Shown: positions 50,289-59,155 of the stretch, piece after piece
How the letters are laid out: every line of letters starts with the position of its first letter
Numbering within the stretch: the stretch's first letter is position 1
Source of the DNA: CAVQWH01 sp963717595
GTDB taxonomy: Bacteria > Patescibacteriota > Saccharimonadia > Saccharimonadales > Saccharimonadaceae
Direction: 5' to 3'
Length of the DNA stretch: 64,000 nucleotides
Assembly: GCA_963717595.1 (NCBI GenBank)
Contig: CAVQWH010000001.1
Span: 372,001 to 436,000, forward strand
Made by a program: the position numbers and the translations under genes
Notes under the pieces: generated by a model
Seen by the model: the letters and a program-made list of their open reading frames with translations, nothing else
Told to the model about the DNA's origin: nothing
Database searches by the model: none

Positions 50289-50867
50289 ATGATTGCAACT
50301 CTTAAGGGTACCGTTGCTAAAGAAACCGACAGCGTGGTTATTGAATGCGGCGGCGTTGGTTATGGCATATTTTTAAGCTCAAACGATCTAGAAGCTTTAA
50401 ATGATGGCGAACAAATAAAAATTTATGTTTATGAGCATATTAAAGAAGATGCACACGATTTGTATGGATTTTTATCGCCTGGCACTAAGCAGCTTTTTGA
50501 GCAGCTTTTGAGCGTAAAAAATGTTGGGCCAAAAGCTGCACTTGCGATTTTAGATATTGGCTCGGCAGATGCTGTGCGCATAGCGATTGCCAGCGGCGAG
50601 ACAAAATATTTACAAACTGCTAAAGGCGTTGGCAAGCGCGCTGCAGAACAAGTGGTAGTAGAGCTGCGAGATAAAGTCGGCGCTCCAGTGGGCGAGTCAG
50701 CTGAAAGCTTAGCCGGGCGCTCAGGAATTAATCAACAAGACGAAGCTTGGCAAGCATTGGTTAGTTTGGGGTATTCTGAAAATGATGCTGCACTAGCTTT
50801 AGATAAAGTAGATAAAAACTTGTCGACTGAAGAAAGAGTGAAACAAGCGCTAAGTAAGAGTAGTTAG
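50289..50867 (+). CDS. ruvA: Holliday junction branch migration protein RuvA
   Basis: Binds the four-way junction and loads RuvB. The 192 residues comprise the N-terminal OB domain (about 1-62; VVIECGGVGYGIFLS near 17), two helix-hairpin-helix motifs (LLSVKNVGPKAALAIL near 73 and LQTAKGVGKRAAEQVVVEL near 108) and a C-terminal UBA-like domain (about 145-192; EAWQALVSLGYSENDAALAL) that contacts RuvB. It lies between ruvC and ruvB with only 7 and 1 base gaps, so all three are one operon. Confidence 0.96.
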   Translation: MIATLKGTVAKETDSVVIECGGVGYGIFLSSNDLEALNDGEQIKIYVYEHIKEDAHDLYGFLSPGTKQLFEQLLSVKNVGPKAALAILDIGSADAVRIAIASGETKYLQTAKGVGKRAAEQVVVELRDKVGAPVGESAESLAGRSGINQQDEAWQALVSLGYSENDAALALDKVDKNLSTEERVKQALSKSS

Positions 50868-50868
50868 T

Positions 50869-51903
50869 ATGGCTATTGAAAGAATAGTAAATACAAGTTC
50901 GTCAGACGAAGACCAAGAAGAAAAGCAGCTTGAAAATAGCTTGCGTCCGCGAAATTTCTCTAGTTATATTGGCCAGTCTCGACTTAAGAAAAACTTGAAG
51001 TTGGCGATTGATGCAGCTAAAAAGCGAGGCGAGCCTATTGATCACGTGCTACTTTATGGCCCGCCAGGACTTGGCAAAACCACTATGGCTAGCGTGATAG
51101 CTCACGAAATGGGTTCGCAAATCCGTATCACCAGTGGGCCAGCAGTTGGTAGGGCGGCAGACTTAGCAAGCTTGCTTACTAGCCTTCAAGATGGCGACAT
51201 TTTATTCATTGATGAAATCCACCGCTTAAGCCGTAGCGTTGAAGAAGTGCTCTACGCTGCGATGGAAGATTTCAAGTTGGATATTATTTTAGGCAAAGGG
51301 CCGAGCGCCAAAAGCTTAAGGCTTGATTTGCCGAAGTTTACTTTGATAGGCGCCACCACCAGAACTGGTGCTTTGGCTGCGCCGCTTAGAGATAGGTTTG
51401 GTATTATGCACCGACTTGAGTTCTACACTCCAAGCGAAGTTACACAGATAGTTGATCGTTCGGCTAAAATTTTGAATGTAAAAGTGCATCCTGAAGCAGC
51501 CGATATCATCGCTTCACGATCCCGCTTAACCCCGCGAATTGCTAACCGGCTGCTAAAACGGGTACGCGACTACGCCGATGTTAATGGCGACGGGATTATC
51601 GATACGAAAATCGCTCACAGCGCACTAGATATGCTAGAGATTGATAAAATTGGCCTTGATCCGGCAGATCGTAGGTTGCTTGAAACTATTATTGAACATC
51701 ATGGCGGCGGGCCGGTTGGCGTAGAAACTCTGGCAGCAATTACTGGAGATGAACGCTCTACGATTGAAGACTTTTTTGAGCCTTATCTACTGCAAATCGG
51801 CTTGCTGGAAAGAACTCCGCGTGGCCGTAAGGTAACGGCAAAAACCCATAAACACTTGGGCAAACCTGCAAAAAAACAAAGCGACCAACAGCAACTGTTA
51901 TAA
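50869..51903 (+). CDS. ruvB: Holliday junction branch migration ATPase RuvB
   Basis: Hexameric AAA+ motor that drives branch migration with RuvA. The 344 residues begin with the family opening NSLRPRNFSSYIGQSRLKKNL near residue 25, then Walker A GPPGLGKTTMA near 65, Walker B DILFIDEIHRL near 118, sensor I IGATTRTG near 165, the arginine finger APLRDRFG near 180 and the C-terminal winged helix with EPYLLQIGLLERTPRGR near 308. Length is usual. The end contains the promoter of the next gene. Confidence 0.97.
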   Translation: MAIERIVNTSSSDEDQEEKQLENSLRPRNFSSYIGQSRLKKNLKLAIDAAKKRGEPIDHVLLYGPPGLGKTTMASVIAHEMGSQIRITSGPAVGRAADLASLLTSLQDGDILFIDEIHRLSRSVEEVLYAAMEDFKLDIILGKGPSAKSLRLDLPKFTLIGATTRTGALAAPLRDRFGIMHRLEFYTPSEVTQIVDRSAKILNVKVHPEAADIIASRSRLTPRIANRLLKRVRDYADVNGDGIIDTKIAHSALDMLEIDKIGLDPADRRLLETIIEHHGGGPVGVETLAAITGDERSTIEDFFEPYLLQIGLLERTPRGRKVTAKTHKHLGKPAKKQSDQQQLL

Positions 51904-51904
51904 T
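51896..51904 (+). promoter_or_regulatory. Extended consensus -10, leaderless type
   Basis: TGTTATAAT ends 6 bases before the ATG at 51911 and overlaps the ruvB stop codon. Confidence 0.65.
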
Positions 51905-51910
51905 ATCTCC

Positions 51911-52522
51911 ATGAATCCAGACCAACCTAGCACTGTCAACCAAGAAGCTGAAGCAAAACATAAAGAATCAAAACAACGTTATCCGGAGCTAACTTTATCG
52001 CCAGGTGAATACGTTATAATGACGGTTCGCCGCCATCCTATTGGCCTGGCATCTATTTGGCTAGCAGAAGGCGTGGTGATATTCATAGCGCTTCTACTTC
52101 TGGGTTTAGGGATATTCGGTTCAAACATTTTAGCCGATAGTTTCGGTATTAACATAAGTGTTGGCATATTAGCCCTGGTTTCATTTTTGCTCATAATTTT
52201 AATGCTAGCCATAGGCATGGTAAGCACGTCGATTTATCGGGATAATAAATTTTATTTAACTAATGAGAGCGTTATTGAACATGTAAGAATCGGGCTTTTC
52301 TCTCGTCGTGAGAAAACCATTAGCCTAGGTAGTGTAGAAGATGTAAGTTTTACTCAAAATGGTATTTTGCAGTACATGCTTAACTATGGCTTTATTCGCC
52401 TTTCTACCGTAGGAGATGAAACGACATATAGGTTCACCAATGTTTCAAACCCGCGTAAACAAACTGCTATCCTTACCCAAGCGGTTGAAGATTTTAAAAA
52501 TGGTCGCCAAGTTAAAGGCTAG
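51911..52522 (+). CDS. PH-domain (bPH2/YdbT-like) membrane protein
   Basis: A 203-residue protein with a polar N-terminus (about 45 residues), two membrane helices (about 52-75 and 82-108) and a cytoplasmic or surface PH-like domain of the bacterial YdbS/YdbT type (about 112-195), recognisable by NKFYLTNESVIEHVRIGLFSRREKTISLGSVEDVSF. The role of these proteins is not well defined; they are often linked to stress or envelope functions. It has its own strong leaderless-type promoter and ends 2 bases before the convergent pilin gene. Confidence 0.82.
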   Translation: MNPDQPSTVNQEAEAKHKESKQRYPELTLSPGEYVIMTVRRHPIGLASIWLAEGVVIFIALLLLGLGIFGSNILADSFGINISVGILALVSFLLIILMLAIGMVSTSIYRDNKFYLTNESVIEHVRIGLFSRREKTISLGSVEDVSFTQNGILQYMLNYGFIRLSTVGDETTYRFTNVSNPRKQTAILTQAVEDFKNGRQVKG

Positions 52523-52524
52523 TC

Positions 52525-52917
52525 TTAATTTTGCGCTGCTTGTTTAACGTAATCAGATTCTTTTTCTAAAGTAGTTCTTAGCTTGTAACTTTGGCATTTG
52601 CCACTTACGCAACCGCTTGGTAAGTAGTGGTAACTTGATTGTGGTTGGTTAACTTTATAACCGTTAGGATCTTTGAATAAAGCAGGATCAACTGCAGTGA
52701 GATTCTTAGAGTCTATATGGTCTGGGTAGTAGTGGTATTTTGGATAAAAGACTTTTTCTAAGTCATAGTACATTGCATTAATAGCAGTTTTTCGCTGTTT
52801 ATCACGAGAAGCGGCACTGATATTTTGTTTTTGTATAAAGAATAAAGTTGAAACGGCCAATGCCAAAATAATAACCACTATAAGCTCAATAACTGTAAAA
52901 CCTTTTTCTCTATGCAT
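52525..52917 (-). CDS. Type IV prepilin-like protein
   Basis: A 130-residue pilin subunit with the class III signal MHREKGFTVIELIVVIILAL: prepilin peptidase would cut after Gly and methylate Phe, with Glu at +5. A polar domain with YYPDHIDSKNL and a C-terminal cysteine pair in SGCVSGKCQSYKL follows, the pattern of Patescibacteria and Gram-positive pilins. I chose ATG 52917, because the promoter (TGCTACAAT, 6 bases upstream) and the prepilin leader fit; the frame is open to 52995, but that part overlaps recA and its promoter. It would be assembled by the pil operon at 55-61 kb. Confidence 0.87.
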   Translation of the reverse strand: MHREKGFTVIELIVVIILALAVSTLFFIQKQNISAASRDKQRKTAINAMYYDLEKVFYPKYHYYPDHIDSKNLTAVDPALFKDPNGYKVNQPQSSYHYLPSGCVSGKCQSYKLRTTLEKESDYVKQAAQN

Positions 52918-52923
52918 GTAAGT

Positions 52924-52932
52924 ATTGTAGCA
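52924..52932 (-). promoter_or_regulatory. Extended -10 promoter of the pilin gene, leaderless type
   Basis: On the minus strand TGCTACAAT is followed by 6 bases and the ATG at 52917. It faces the recA promoter. Confidence 0.6.
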
Positions 52933-52939
52933 AATCACG

Positions 52940-52945
52940 TATAAT
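52940..52945 (+). promoter_or_regulatory. -10 element of recA
   Basis: TATAAT stands 39 bases before the recA ATG (52985), giving a ~33-base leader with Shine-Dalgarno GAGGG (52972-52976). No LexA-like palindrome is obvious. Confidence 0.55.
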
Positions 52946-52984
52946 ATAGTTAGCAGTTGTTTATAAAAAGAGAGGGACAAAAAT

Positions 52985-54013
52985 ATGGCAGACAAAAAAA
53001 CAGCTAAAGTTAAAAGTAGTAATAACGAGGCAAAACTAAAAGCCTTAGGCTTGGCGGTTGATCAAATTACCAAACAATTCGGTGATGGCTCAATTATGAA
53101 ATTAGGTGAGTCTTATAGAAGTAATGTTGAGTTAACATCGTCGGGAACTTTGAGTTTAGATTTAGCTTTGGGCGGTGGCTATCCAAAAGGGCGAATTATT
53201 GAAATTTATGGTCCGGAAAGCTCAGGTAAAACCACTCTGACTTTGCACGCAATTGCCCAAGTTCAAAAAGATGGCGGCACAGCGGCTTTTATTGATGCCG
53301 AGCATGCACTTGATCCAAGCTATGCTAAAAAGCTGGGAGTAGACACTGATAATCTGCTAATATCTCAGCCTGATAACGGTGAACAGGCACTTGAGATTGC
53401 CGAGACTCTTGTACGTTCTAATGCTGTGGATCTAGTGATAGTCGACTCAGTTGCAGCACTTGTGCCTCAGGCTGAGATTGAGGGCGACATGGGGGACGCA
53501 CACGTCGGTTTGCAAGCACGTTTAATGAGTCAGGCTCTTAGAAAGCTAGCTGGTATTATTAGCAAGAGCAAAACTACAGTAGTTTTCATTAACCAAATTC
53601 GCATGAAAATTGGCGTTATGTTCGGCAATCCTGAGACTACAGCCGGTGGCAATGCATTGAAATTTTATTCCTCGGTTCGCTTGGACATTCGCCGCATTGG
53701 CCAAATTAAAGTTGGCGATGAAGTGATTGGCAACAGAACAAGGGTTAAAGTGGTCAAAAATAAAATCGCGCCGCCTTTTAGGGTCGCTGAGTTTGACATT
53801 ATGTATAACGAAGGCATTTCAAAGACTGGTGACATTCTAAACTTGGCTGTTCATCATGGAGTAGTTGGCAAATCTGGGGCATGGTTCGACTACAAAGATG
53901 AAAAATTAGGCCAAGGGCGTGAGGCTACTAAACAGCATCTAAAAGAACATCCGAAGCTTGCTACGGAATTAGATAAAAAAGTTCGAGAAAAAGTTGCTGC
54001 TGAAGAAGCTTAA
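52985..54013 (+). CDS. recA: Recombinase RecA
   Basis: Central recombinase that forms filaments on single-stranded DNA and exchanges strands. The 342 residues include the family's SGTLSLDLALGGGYPKGRIIEIYG, Walker A GPESSGKTT near residue 78, the catalytic Glu in FIDAEHALDP near 104, Walker B LVIVDSVAAL near 150, loop L1 (EGDMGDAHVGLQARLMSQALRK, within residues 165-187), FINQIR near 202 and L2 NPETTAGGNALKFYSSVR near 215. The ATG is preceded by GAGGG at 8 bases. recX follows, 11 bases after the stop. Confidence 0.98.
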   Translation: MADKKTAKVKSSNNEAKLKALGLAVDQITKQFGDGSIMKLGESYRSNVELTSSGTLSLDLALGGGYPKGRIIEIYGPESSGKTTLTLHAIAQVQKDGGTAAFIDAEHALDPSYAKKLGVDTDNLLISQPDNGEQALEIAETLVRSNAVDLVIVDSVAALVPQAEIEGDMGDAHVGLQARLMSQALRKLAGIISKSKTTVVFINQIRMKIGVMFGNPETTAGGNALKFYSSVRLDIRRIGQIKVGDEVIGNRTRVKVVKNKIAPPFRVAEFDIMYNEGISKTGDILNLAVHHGVVGKSGAWFDYKDEKLGQGREATKQHLKEHPKLATELDKKVREKVAAEEA

Positions 54014-54024
54014 TACATGAATTT

Positions 54025-54636
54025 ATGGCACAAGCCGGCCGCATAACTTCCATAAAAAGACAAGCCAAGCGGGATGATCGTGTCTCAATTTATATTGATG
54101 GTAAGTTTGTGTTTTCGCTGCATGATTCCCAGCTCGTTTCTAGCGGCTTAAAAATAGGCAAAGAGCTTTCAGGTCAAGAGATTAATAAATGGAAGAATGA
54201 ATCTGACTTTGCTAAGGCTTACGATAAGACGCTTAATTTTGTTACTATCCGTCCGCGCAGTCAAAAAGAAATTAATGACTATCTATGGCGGAAGCAGGTT
54301 GAAGAATCGCTAAAAGCTAGAATAGTCGAGCGCCTTAAAGAGAGAGGTTACATAGACGACGAAAAATTTGCTCAGCTTTGGGTTCGTTCACGATCGCTGG
54401 CTAAACCTACTAGTCGTCGTAAGTTAGAGTTGGAGCTAAGGCAAAAGGGGGTAAGTAGTGAAAAGATTAAAGAAGCCCTGAGCTCAAGTAAGGATTTTGA
54501 CGAACGGACAGCTTTGCAAAAAATTATCGCTAAAAAGAAAAAAAATTATGATGATCCACAAAAATTAATTGCGTATTTAGCTCGTCAAGGCTTCGGCTAT
54601 GACGACATTAAACACGAACTTAGCGACCAGGCCTAA
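54025..54636 (+). CDS. recX: RecA regulatory protein RecX
   Basis: Binds RecA filaments and restrains recombination. The 203 residues are built of the three-helix tandem repeats of the family: SDFAKAYDKTLNFVTIRPRSQKEINDYLWRK (about 54-85), the best repeat ERLKERGYIDDEKFAQLWVRSR (about 100-121), and KNYDDPQKLIAYLARQGFGYDDIKHEL at the end. An N-terminal beta-like part (about 1-40, RVSIYIDGKFVFSL) precedes. It is co-transcribed with recA, and its last 17 bases overlap the convergent PRC-barrel gene. Confidence 0.93.
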   Translation: MAQAGRITSIKRQAKRDDRVSIYIDGKFVFSLHDSQLVSSGLKIGKELSGQEINKWKNESDFAKAYDKTLNFVTIRPRSQKEINDYLWRKQVEESLKARIVERLKERGYIDDEKFAQLWVRSRSLAKPTSRRKLELELRQKGVSSEKIKEALSSSKDFDERTALQKIIAKKKKNYDDPQKLIAYLARQGFGYDDIKHELSDQA

Positions 54637-55207
54637 TATTAATAGTTTCGGTCTGAGGTTTACGGAATGGGTTATTAAAAGACCCAGGCTCCGTAAGCGG
54701 GTTTTCAACTCCTGTTTTTAAGCTTGCCGAACTTACTGTAATATATTTATCTGTAACTTTAGTTATTTGTGAGCGATTAATAAGTAGCTCGGAAATTTGC
54801 AAACTTTTTATTAAAGGGCGCTTAACATGAAGTTGGTGGATTAAAAAGGTAAGTGGGTCTAAGCTGTATTCAGCCACTTTGCCCAGTTTAGTTTTCGTGT
54901 CGTCAATAACTTCTATGCCTATTAGTTTGAAATTCATTTTGATAATTTCTTCAAACTTTACCAAGTCTTTAGCAGGAATAAGTTCATCTACGGAATCAAT
55001 AATTACGTGAGACTCGTTAGCTTCGCGAATATCATTAGTTTTTAAAATTAATTTATCTTTACCTTCTTGTACGGGCGAGTTTACGAAGTATCCGACAACT
55101 TGAAGGTTACGTGGATTAATCATCGCCTCCTTTATAGTTGCGACTTTTGTGCCGGTATGGAGGCTGAGCACATCGCTCTCTAATATTTGTTGAGAAAGCA
55201 TTAGCAT
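54620..55207 (-). CDS. PRC-barrel domain protein
   Basis: A 195-residue soluble protein with two PRC-barrel-like beta domains: the first (about 8-80) with LHTGTKVATIKEAMINPRNLQVVGYFV, the second (about 92-165) with LIGIEVIDDTKTKLGKVAEYSLDPLTFLIHQLHV. PRC barrels occur in photosynthetic reaction centres and in RimM and bind proteins or RNA; the role of free ones is unclear. It is at the end of the pil gene cluster but has its own strong promoter, so it may be independent. The tail (about 170-195) is Pro/Asn-rich. Confidence 0.8.
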   Translation of the reverse strand: MLMLSQQILESDVLSLHTGTKVATIKEAMINPRNLQVVGYFVNSPVQEGKDKLILKTNDIREANESHVIIDSVDELIPAKDLVKFEEIIKMNFKLIGIEVIDDTKTKLGKVAEYSLDPLTFLIHQLHVKRPLIKSLQISELLINRSQITKVTDKYITVSSASLKTGVENPLTEPGSFNNPFRKPQTETINIRPGR

Positions 55208-55214
55208 GGTATTT

Positions 55215-55223
55215 ATTATAACA
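55215..55223 (-). promoter_or_regulatory. Extended consensus -10 of the PRC-barrel gene, leaderless type
   Basis: On the minus strand TGTTATAAT is followed by 7 bases and the ATG at 55207. Confidence 0.65.
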
Positions 55224-55225
55224 GT

Positions 55226-55546
55226 TTATTTAGTGAATGGATTTATCCTGCCACTTGGCAGACTAGGAACTTCATGGCTGGTTTGCGGATCTTGTAATTC
55301 CTGAATTTTATCTATGGTATTTTGGTCAAACTGGGTTTTTACAGCTTTTTGATTTTTAGCCTGTGCAGCATACTGTTCATCCTGAGTCTGAGTTAATATG
55401 ATCTCCATTTTATAAACGGCAGTAATAATTGAGAGCAATGCTAACAAGATGACAATTAATGTCCGATGTTTGGTTATCGGTGCCGTCAATTTCTTAAGCT
55501 GTCGCTTTATCGTAGCCATGTTGATGTTAACGTTAGAATTTTTCAT
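55226..55546 (-). CDS. Small single-pass protein of the pil operon
   Basis: A 106-residue protein with a basic N-terminus (about 1-30, TIKRQLKKLTAPITKHR), one membrane helix (about 30-48, TLIVILLALLSIITAVYKM) and a polar outer part that ends LPSGRINPFTK. The SGRINPF ending recalls proteins in pilus operons of related bacteria, and its position just after pilO is that of pilP in proteobacteria, but no PilP lipobox or domain is present. It probably belongs to the alignment complex of the pilus. 7 bases separate it from pilO. Confidence 0.6.
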   Translation of the reverse strand: MKNSNVNINMATIKRQLKKLTAPITKHRTLIVILLALLSIITAVYKMEIILTQTQDEQYAAQAKNQKAVKTQFDQNTIDKIQELQDPQTSHEVPSLPSGRINPFTK

Positions 55547-55553
55547 AAGCTAA

Positions 55554-56228
55554 TCACCTTACGTACACTATTAAACCTATGGTAGGGTTAGATATCTGGT
55601 CCGGATGGCTCGCGTCTGGGCTCAAAGCCACACCAGTCACTTGCATTTTAGTAACATTTTGTTCAATAAGTTTGAGGAGTTTTAGGAAACTGGTATAAGG
55701 AACTGGATTTTTTAGGGTTATCTTAGCGGTAACTGTCCTAACGCCAGGTGGCGTGGTGCTTGAAGGGGAGGTGGTATTGGGCGAAGTCGGGCTAGGAGGA
55801 CTAGATGGTGAGCTATTAGAGCTACTGGTGCTACCGGAAGATGGCGTTGAGCTGGGTGAACCTTCAGAAGCACTATCGCTACTACTAAAATCATAACCCA
55901 AAATAGTAATCCCTACTCTATCAGCAAATGAATTTATATCTTGAATTATTTGGTTTTGGTATTGGTAAGATCGACTATCCGCTACTATCTCTTTTGCTCT
56001 TTGTACCACATCTTTGTGTTTTTCTAAATCTTTATTAAGTTGCTCAAGCTGCTTAACATTGTTACTTCCTATAGATGCGTCAGTTTGCGCGTGGCTAACT
56101 TGCATAGCTTTATCTTGCAAAAGCTTACCCAGAAATGTAAAGCCAAAAACCGCGCCCACGACCAATAGCAGTATTCCAACTAGGAATAAACGCTGTAAAA
56201 TAACTGCTGTTAATTGGTTCTTTTTCAT
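55554..56228 (-). CDS. pilO: PilO-like pilus assembly protein with Ser/Pro linker
   Basis: A 224-residue bitopic protein with one membrane helix (about 13-33), a coiled coil (about 40-75; SNNVKQLEQLNKDLEKHKDVVQRAKE) and a C-terminal ferredoxin-like domain (about 160-224; TVTAKITLKNPVPYTSFLKLLKLIEQN), the PilO plan. Between residues about 108 and 155 there is a low-complexity run of Ser, Pro and Thr not usual for PilO, perhaps a flexible outer linker. It overlaps pilN by 4 bases and would pair with PilN to connect PilM to the outer pilus parts. Confidence 0.8.
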   Translation of the reverse strand: MKKNQLTAVILQRLFLVGILLLVVGAVFGFTFLGKLLQDKAMQVSHAQTDASIGSNNVKQLEQLNKDLEKHKDVVQRAKEIVADSRSYQYQNQIIQDINSFADRVGITILGYDFSSSDSASEGSPSSTPSSGSTSSSNSSPSSPPSPTSPNTTSPSSTTPPGVRTVTAKITLKNPVPYTSFLKLLKLIEQNVTKMQVTGVALSPDASHPDQISNPTIGLIVYVR

Positions 56229-56812
56229 TTGTTAAGCTCCTGGTTTGCGTAATTTAGAGCAGTTTGTTGGTCGGCGAATGTGGTATTAATAGTTACATCA
56301 TAACCATGGCCGCCATCTTGGGAACTAGTAATGCTGGCTATATTAACATCATTAAATAGAGGTGATTGGCTAAGCTTAGACTTAAGGCTTAGTGCGGCAT
56401 TATAACTGGTAGCTTTTACATCTAAAGACATTTTCGATCCAAAGGTTTGCGGTGAAAGAGATAAGCTGCTAAGCACAGTATCAGGAGGGAGGGCTTTAGC
56501 AATTGCGATTGTCAAGTCGCTATAACTTATTTCATTAGAGAGAATCGATTTAGCTATACTTAAGTTTTTTGCAAAGCTTTCAGCTTGAGCCTTAATATTT
56601 GCATATTTTTTTGAACGATCTTGATTGTCGGCTAAACTACTTTTTGCGTTTTGTTGTTCAAAGTTCATGAATATGAAACTTGCGGCGAATAGTAAGCCTA
56701 TGATTGCAATCGTAGCCAAAGTAAGAATAGTGTAGTCGAGCAAGGTAGAGTTTATTCTAGCGGCTTTGAGCTGTCTTTTATCTTCGTAGCCTAGTAAGTT
56801 AATCATTACCAA
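56225..56812 (-). CDS. pilN: PilN-like pilus assembly protein
   Basis: A 195-residue bitopic protein. The N-terminal motif INLLGYEDKRQLKAARI near residue 4 corresponds to the conserved INLLP-type segment that PilM binds. A membrane helix (about 28-48) and a coiled coil (about 52-85) are followed by a ferredoxin-like domain (about 110-195; PPDTVLSSLSLSPQTFGSKM). It overlaps pilM by 7 bases and pilO by 4 bases, showing tight co-translation. Confidence 0.86.
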   Translation of the reverse strand: MVMINLLGYEDKRQLKAARINSTLLDYTILTLATIAIIGLLFAASFIFMNFEQQNAKSSLADNQDRSKKYANIKAQAESFAKNLSIAKSILSNEISYSDLTIAIAKALPPDTVLSSLSLSPQTFGSKMSLDVKATSYNAALSLKSKLSQSPLFNDVNIASITSSQDGGHGYDVTINTTFADQQTALNYANQELNK

Positions 56813-57864
56813 ATCTCCTTTGGCTTGACGCTAGCAAGCCCTGCTACGGTTATAAATCGCGGCTTAATTTGTTTAGCAGGCTGCTTTAGATCACCAAAGT
56901 TAAGAATTTGCCAAGGACTTGCTACGCGCGCTGGCATAACCATAGCGTTTGTGAAATAATCTCCTATACCAGGAACGCCAGAACCACTTCCTACTACTAG
57001 CAATTGCTCAAGTTTGCGGCTGTTTTCTAACCTTTCGTTGTAGTAACGGATTACCTTTTTTGTTTCAGCAATGATACGGCGCAAACTAGGTTCCAAGGCG
57101 CTCACTAGTTTTGTCTGATTATTGCCAACGCTAAGTCCATGGAGGACTTTCAATTGATGAGCGTTTTCTAAAGGCACTTTTAGTTTCTTAGCAATCTCTA
57201 AAGTAAAAGTGTTGCCACCTATTGCTACACTACCAGTAACCCTAATAGATTCATCAAGGATTGCAATATCTGTAGTGGCTGGCCCAATATCTACGATGGC
57301 AGTAGGTAGGCTGCCATCTTCTGTAAAAGTTAATAAACGAGCAATGGCGCTAACACTTGGCTCTACCATAACTACGGAGAGCCCTGCTTTACTAGTGGCA
57401 TTTACGCAAGCGTCAACGATGGTTTTAGGTACCGCGCACAGCAGAATAGTAATCTTGTCTTTTTCGCGTTTAATAATTTCGTAGTCAATATATAACTGGG
57501 CCATGGGTACAGGAATGTATTGGTCTACTTCAAGCTCAATAGCTTCTTTTAAGTTTGATTCTGCGCTAGAAGGTAGGCTGAATGTTCTAGCATATGTTTT
57601 TGAGGTGGGGATACTAAGCACTACATGGTCGCTATTAACTTTGCCAATAATTTTTTCTTTCAACAAAGCCTTTAAGTTGTTGCTTAAGTAATCATCATTT
57701 TCATCGAGACTTTTTTGAATTTTTACTGGATCTAAATCTGCGGAGCCATAACCCAAAACCGACCAGTGGCTAGGATCCAGTGCCATAACTTTAATTCCAG
57801 TTTGGCTAATGTCGAGTCCGATTATTGGTTTGTCTTTAAAAAATAGTCGATTCATGATGCCCAC
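56806..57864 (-). CDS. pilM: Type IV pilus assembly ATPase-like protein PilM
   Basis: A cytoplasmic actin-like protein of the pilus inner-membrane platform; it binds the PilN N-terminus. The 352 residues show the fold's ATP loops: GLDISQTGIKVMAL near residue 17, SIPTSKTYARTFSLP near 85, VDIGPATTDIAIL near 198 and LVVGSGSGVPGIGDYF near 291. The frame opens with GTG 57864, but ATG 57855 (MNRLFFKDK) is the more likely start. A TGTTATACT -10 lies about 30 bases upstream, so pilMNO may also be transcribed apart from pilBC. Confidence 0.93.
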   Translation of the reverse strand: MGIMNRLFFKDKPIIGLDISQTGIKVMALDPSHWSVLGYGSADLDPVKIQKSLDENDDYLSNNLKALLKEKIIGKVNSDHVVLSIPTSKTYARTFSLPSSAESNLKEAIELEVDQYIPVPMAQLYIDYEIIKREKDKITILLCAVPKTIVDACVNATSKAGLSVVMVEPSVSAIARLLTFTEDGSLPTAIVDIGPATTDIAILDESIRVTGSVAIGGNTFTLEIAKKLKVPLENAHQLKVLHGLSVGNNQTKLVSALEPSLRRIIAETKKVIRYYNERLENSRKLEQLLVVGSGSGVPGIGDYFTNAMVMPARVASPWQILNFGDLKQPAKQIKPRFITVAGLASVKPKEIW

Positions 57865-57917
57865 GTTAACTTGTGGTTAGTATAACATGCTGGTATCTGT
57901 TGGTACACTATCATTGT

Positions 57918-59150
57918 TTAGCCTTTAACATTTTGGGCCAGGCTAGTAATTGGCATAATGACACTCGCAGCAATTAACCCTACCATTGCGCCCATAAAGA
58001 TAATCATAACTGGCTCGATAATAGACCCTAAGCTATTAACTACTACATCCACCTCCTCTTCGTAAAAGTCAGCCACTTTTATAAGTACCGTGTCAGTTTG
58101 CCCTGTTTCCTCACCGACGGCTAACATCTGGCCTACGATGTCTGGGAACAGGGGGCTTTTAGAAATAATTTCTGACAACTGCTTGCCATTTTTAATTTCA
58201 TCAATAGCGTTGTCTAAAACTTCTTGATAAACTACATTGCCAATTGCCCGTCCAGTAACTTGTAGCGCACTAACTACACCTACACCTGCTGACATTAAAG
58301 AGGCAAAAGTCCTAGAAAAGCGAGCTACAGAAACTTTAATTATTATTGTATTAACAATAGGTAGTTTAAGCAGCAGAGTGTGAAAGTTTTTCTTTCCCGC
58401 TGGTGTGCGAATGTAGCGGGTGATTAGAAAAATAGCTACTCCAATGCCTAGGATCATTAGCCACCAAAAATGTTGTACAAAACCGCTAATACCAAGCATA
58501 AATTGCGTTAGGGTAGGTAGCTTAGCTCCCTCTCCCCCCAGGTTTTTTAAAATGACGCTAAGCCGTGGAATAACAAATAGCATAAGGCCAAAGAAAGCTA
58601 CAGTTGTAACTACCAGTAATACTGCCGGATAAGTCATTGCCCCTTTAACTTTTTTGCGTATAGCATTGTTTTTTTCCTGCTGCAGGGCAAGTCGGTCCAG
58701 AACTTCTTCTAAAATACCTGCGGCTTCGCCGGCACGAACCATGTTTACATAGACCTCGCTAAAAACTCTGGGGTGCTTACCTAAGGCATCAGCAAGTGCC
58801 GAACCTCCTTGAATGTCATCAATAACTTTTTCAAGAGTAGTTTTAAGTAAGGGATTATCGGCGTGGCTTTGTAAAGCATTAAGAGCTCTAAGCAATGGCA
58901 CTCCGGCTCCTATCATGGTGCTTAACTGGCGAGTAAATATAACTAAAGTATTGGCTTTTACTTTGGAGCCGAATATTTTATCCAATATGCCTGACAAATC
59001 ACCGCTACTAGTACCACCGGCTTTCAAATGAATAGGCCGTAATTTATTTTTAGTAAGCGTAGCTATTGCGGCATTTCGGTCAGTGGCCTCAATATTGCCA
59101 TTTACACTTTCGCCCTTTTCGTTAACTGCTAAATAGGTAAATTGAGCCAT
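57918..59150 (-). CDS. pilC: Type IV pilus inner membrane platform protein PilC
   Basis: Platform protein that contacts the assembly ATPase and pilins. The 410 residues hold two GspF domains: LVIFTRQLSTMIGAGVPLLRALNAL near residue 67 and ARFSRTFASLMSAGVGVVSALQV near 275, with three membrane segments (about 170-195, 215-240, 375-400). The N-terminal part (FTYLAVNEKGESVNGNIEA) is the family's opening. It starts 5 bases after the pilB stop. Length is normal. No pilT gene is in this window. Confidence 0.95.
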   Translation of the reverse strand: MAQFTYLAVNEKGESVNGNIEATDRNAAIATLTKNKLRPIHLKAGGTSSGDLSGILDKIFGSKVKANTLVIFTRQLSTMIGAGVPLLRALNALQSHADNPLLKTTLEKVIDDIQGGSALADALGKHPRVFSEVYVNMVRAGEAAGILEEVLDRLALQQEKNNAIRKKVKGAMTYPAVLLVVTTVAFFGLMLFVIPRLSVILKNLGGEGAKLPTLTQFMLGISGFVQHFWWLMILGIGVAIFLITRYIRTPAGKKNFHTLLLKLPIVNTIIIKVSVARFSRTFASLMSAGVGVVSALQVTGRAIGNVVYQEVLDNAIDEIKNGKQLSEIISKSPLFPDIVGQMLAVGEETGQTDTVLIKVADFYEEEVDVVVNSLGSIIEPVMIIFMGAMVGLIAASVIMPITSLAQNVKG

Positions 59151-59155
59151 AAGTC

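Noticed and set aside
52918..52995. Longer N-terminus of the pilin
   Set aside because: It would overlap recA and precede the promoter; the prepilin leader begins at MHREKGF.
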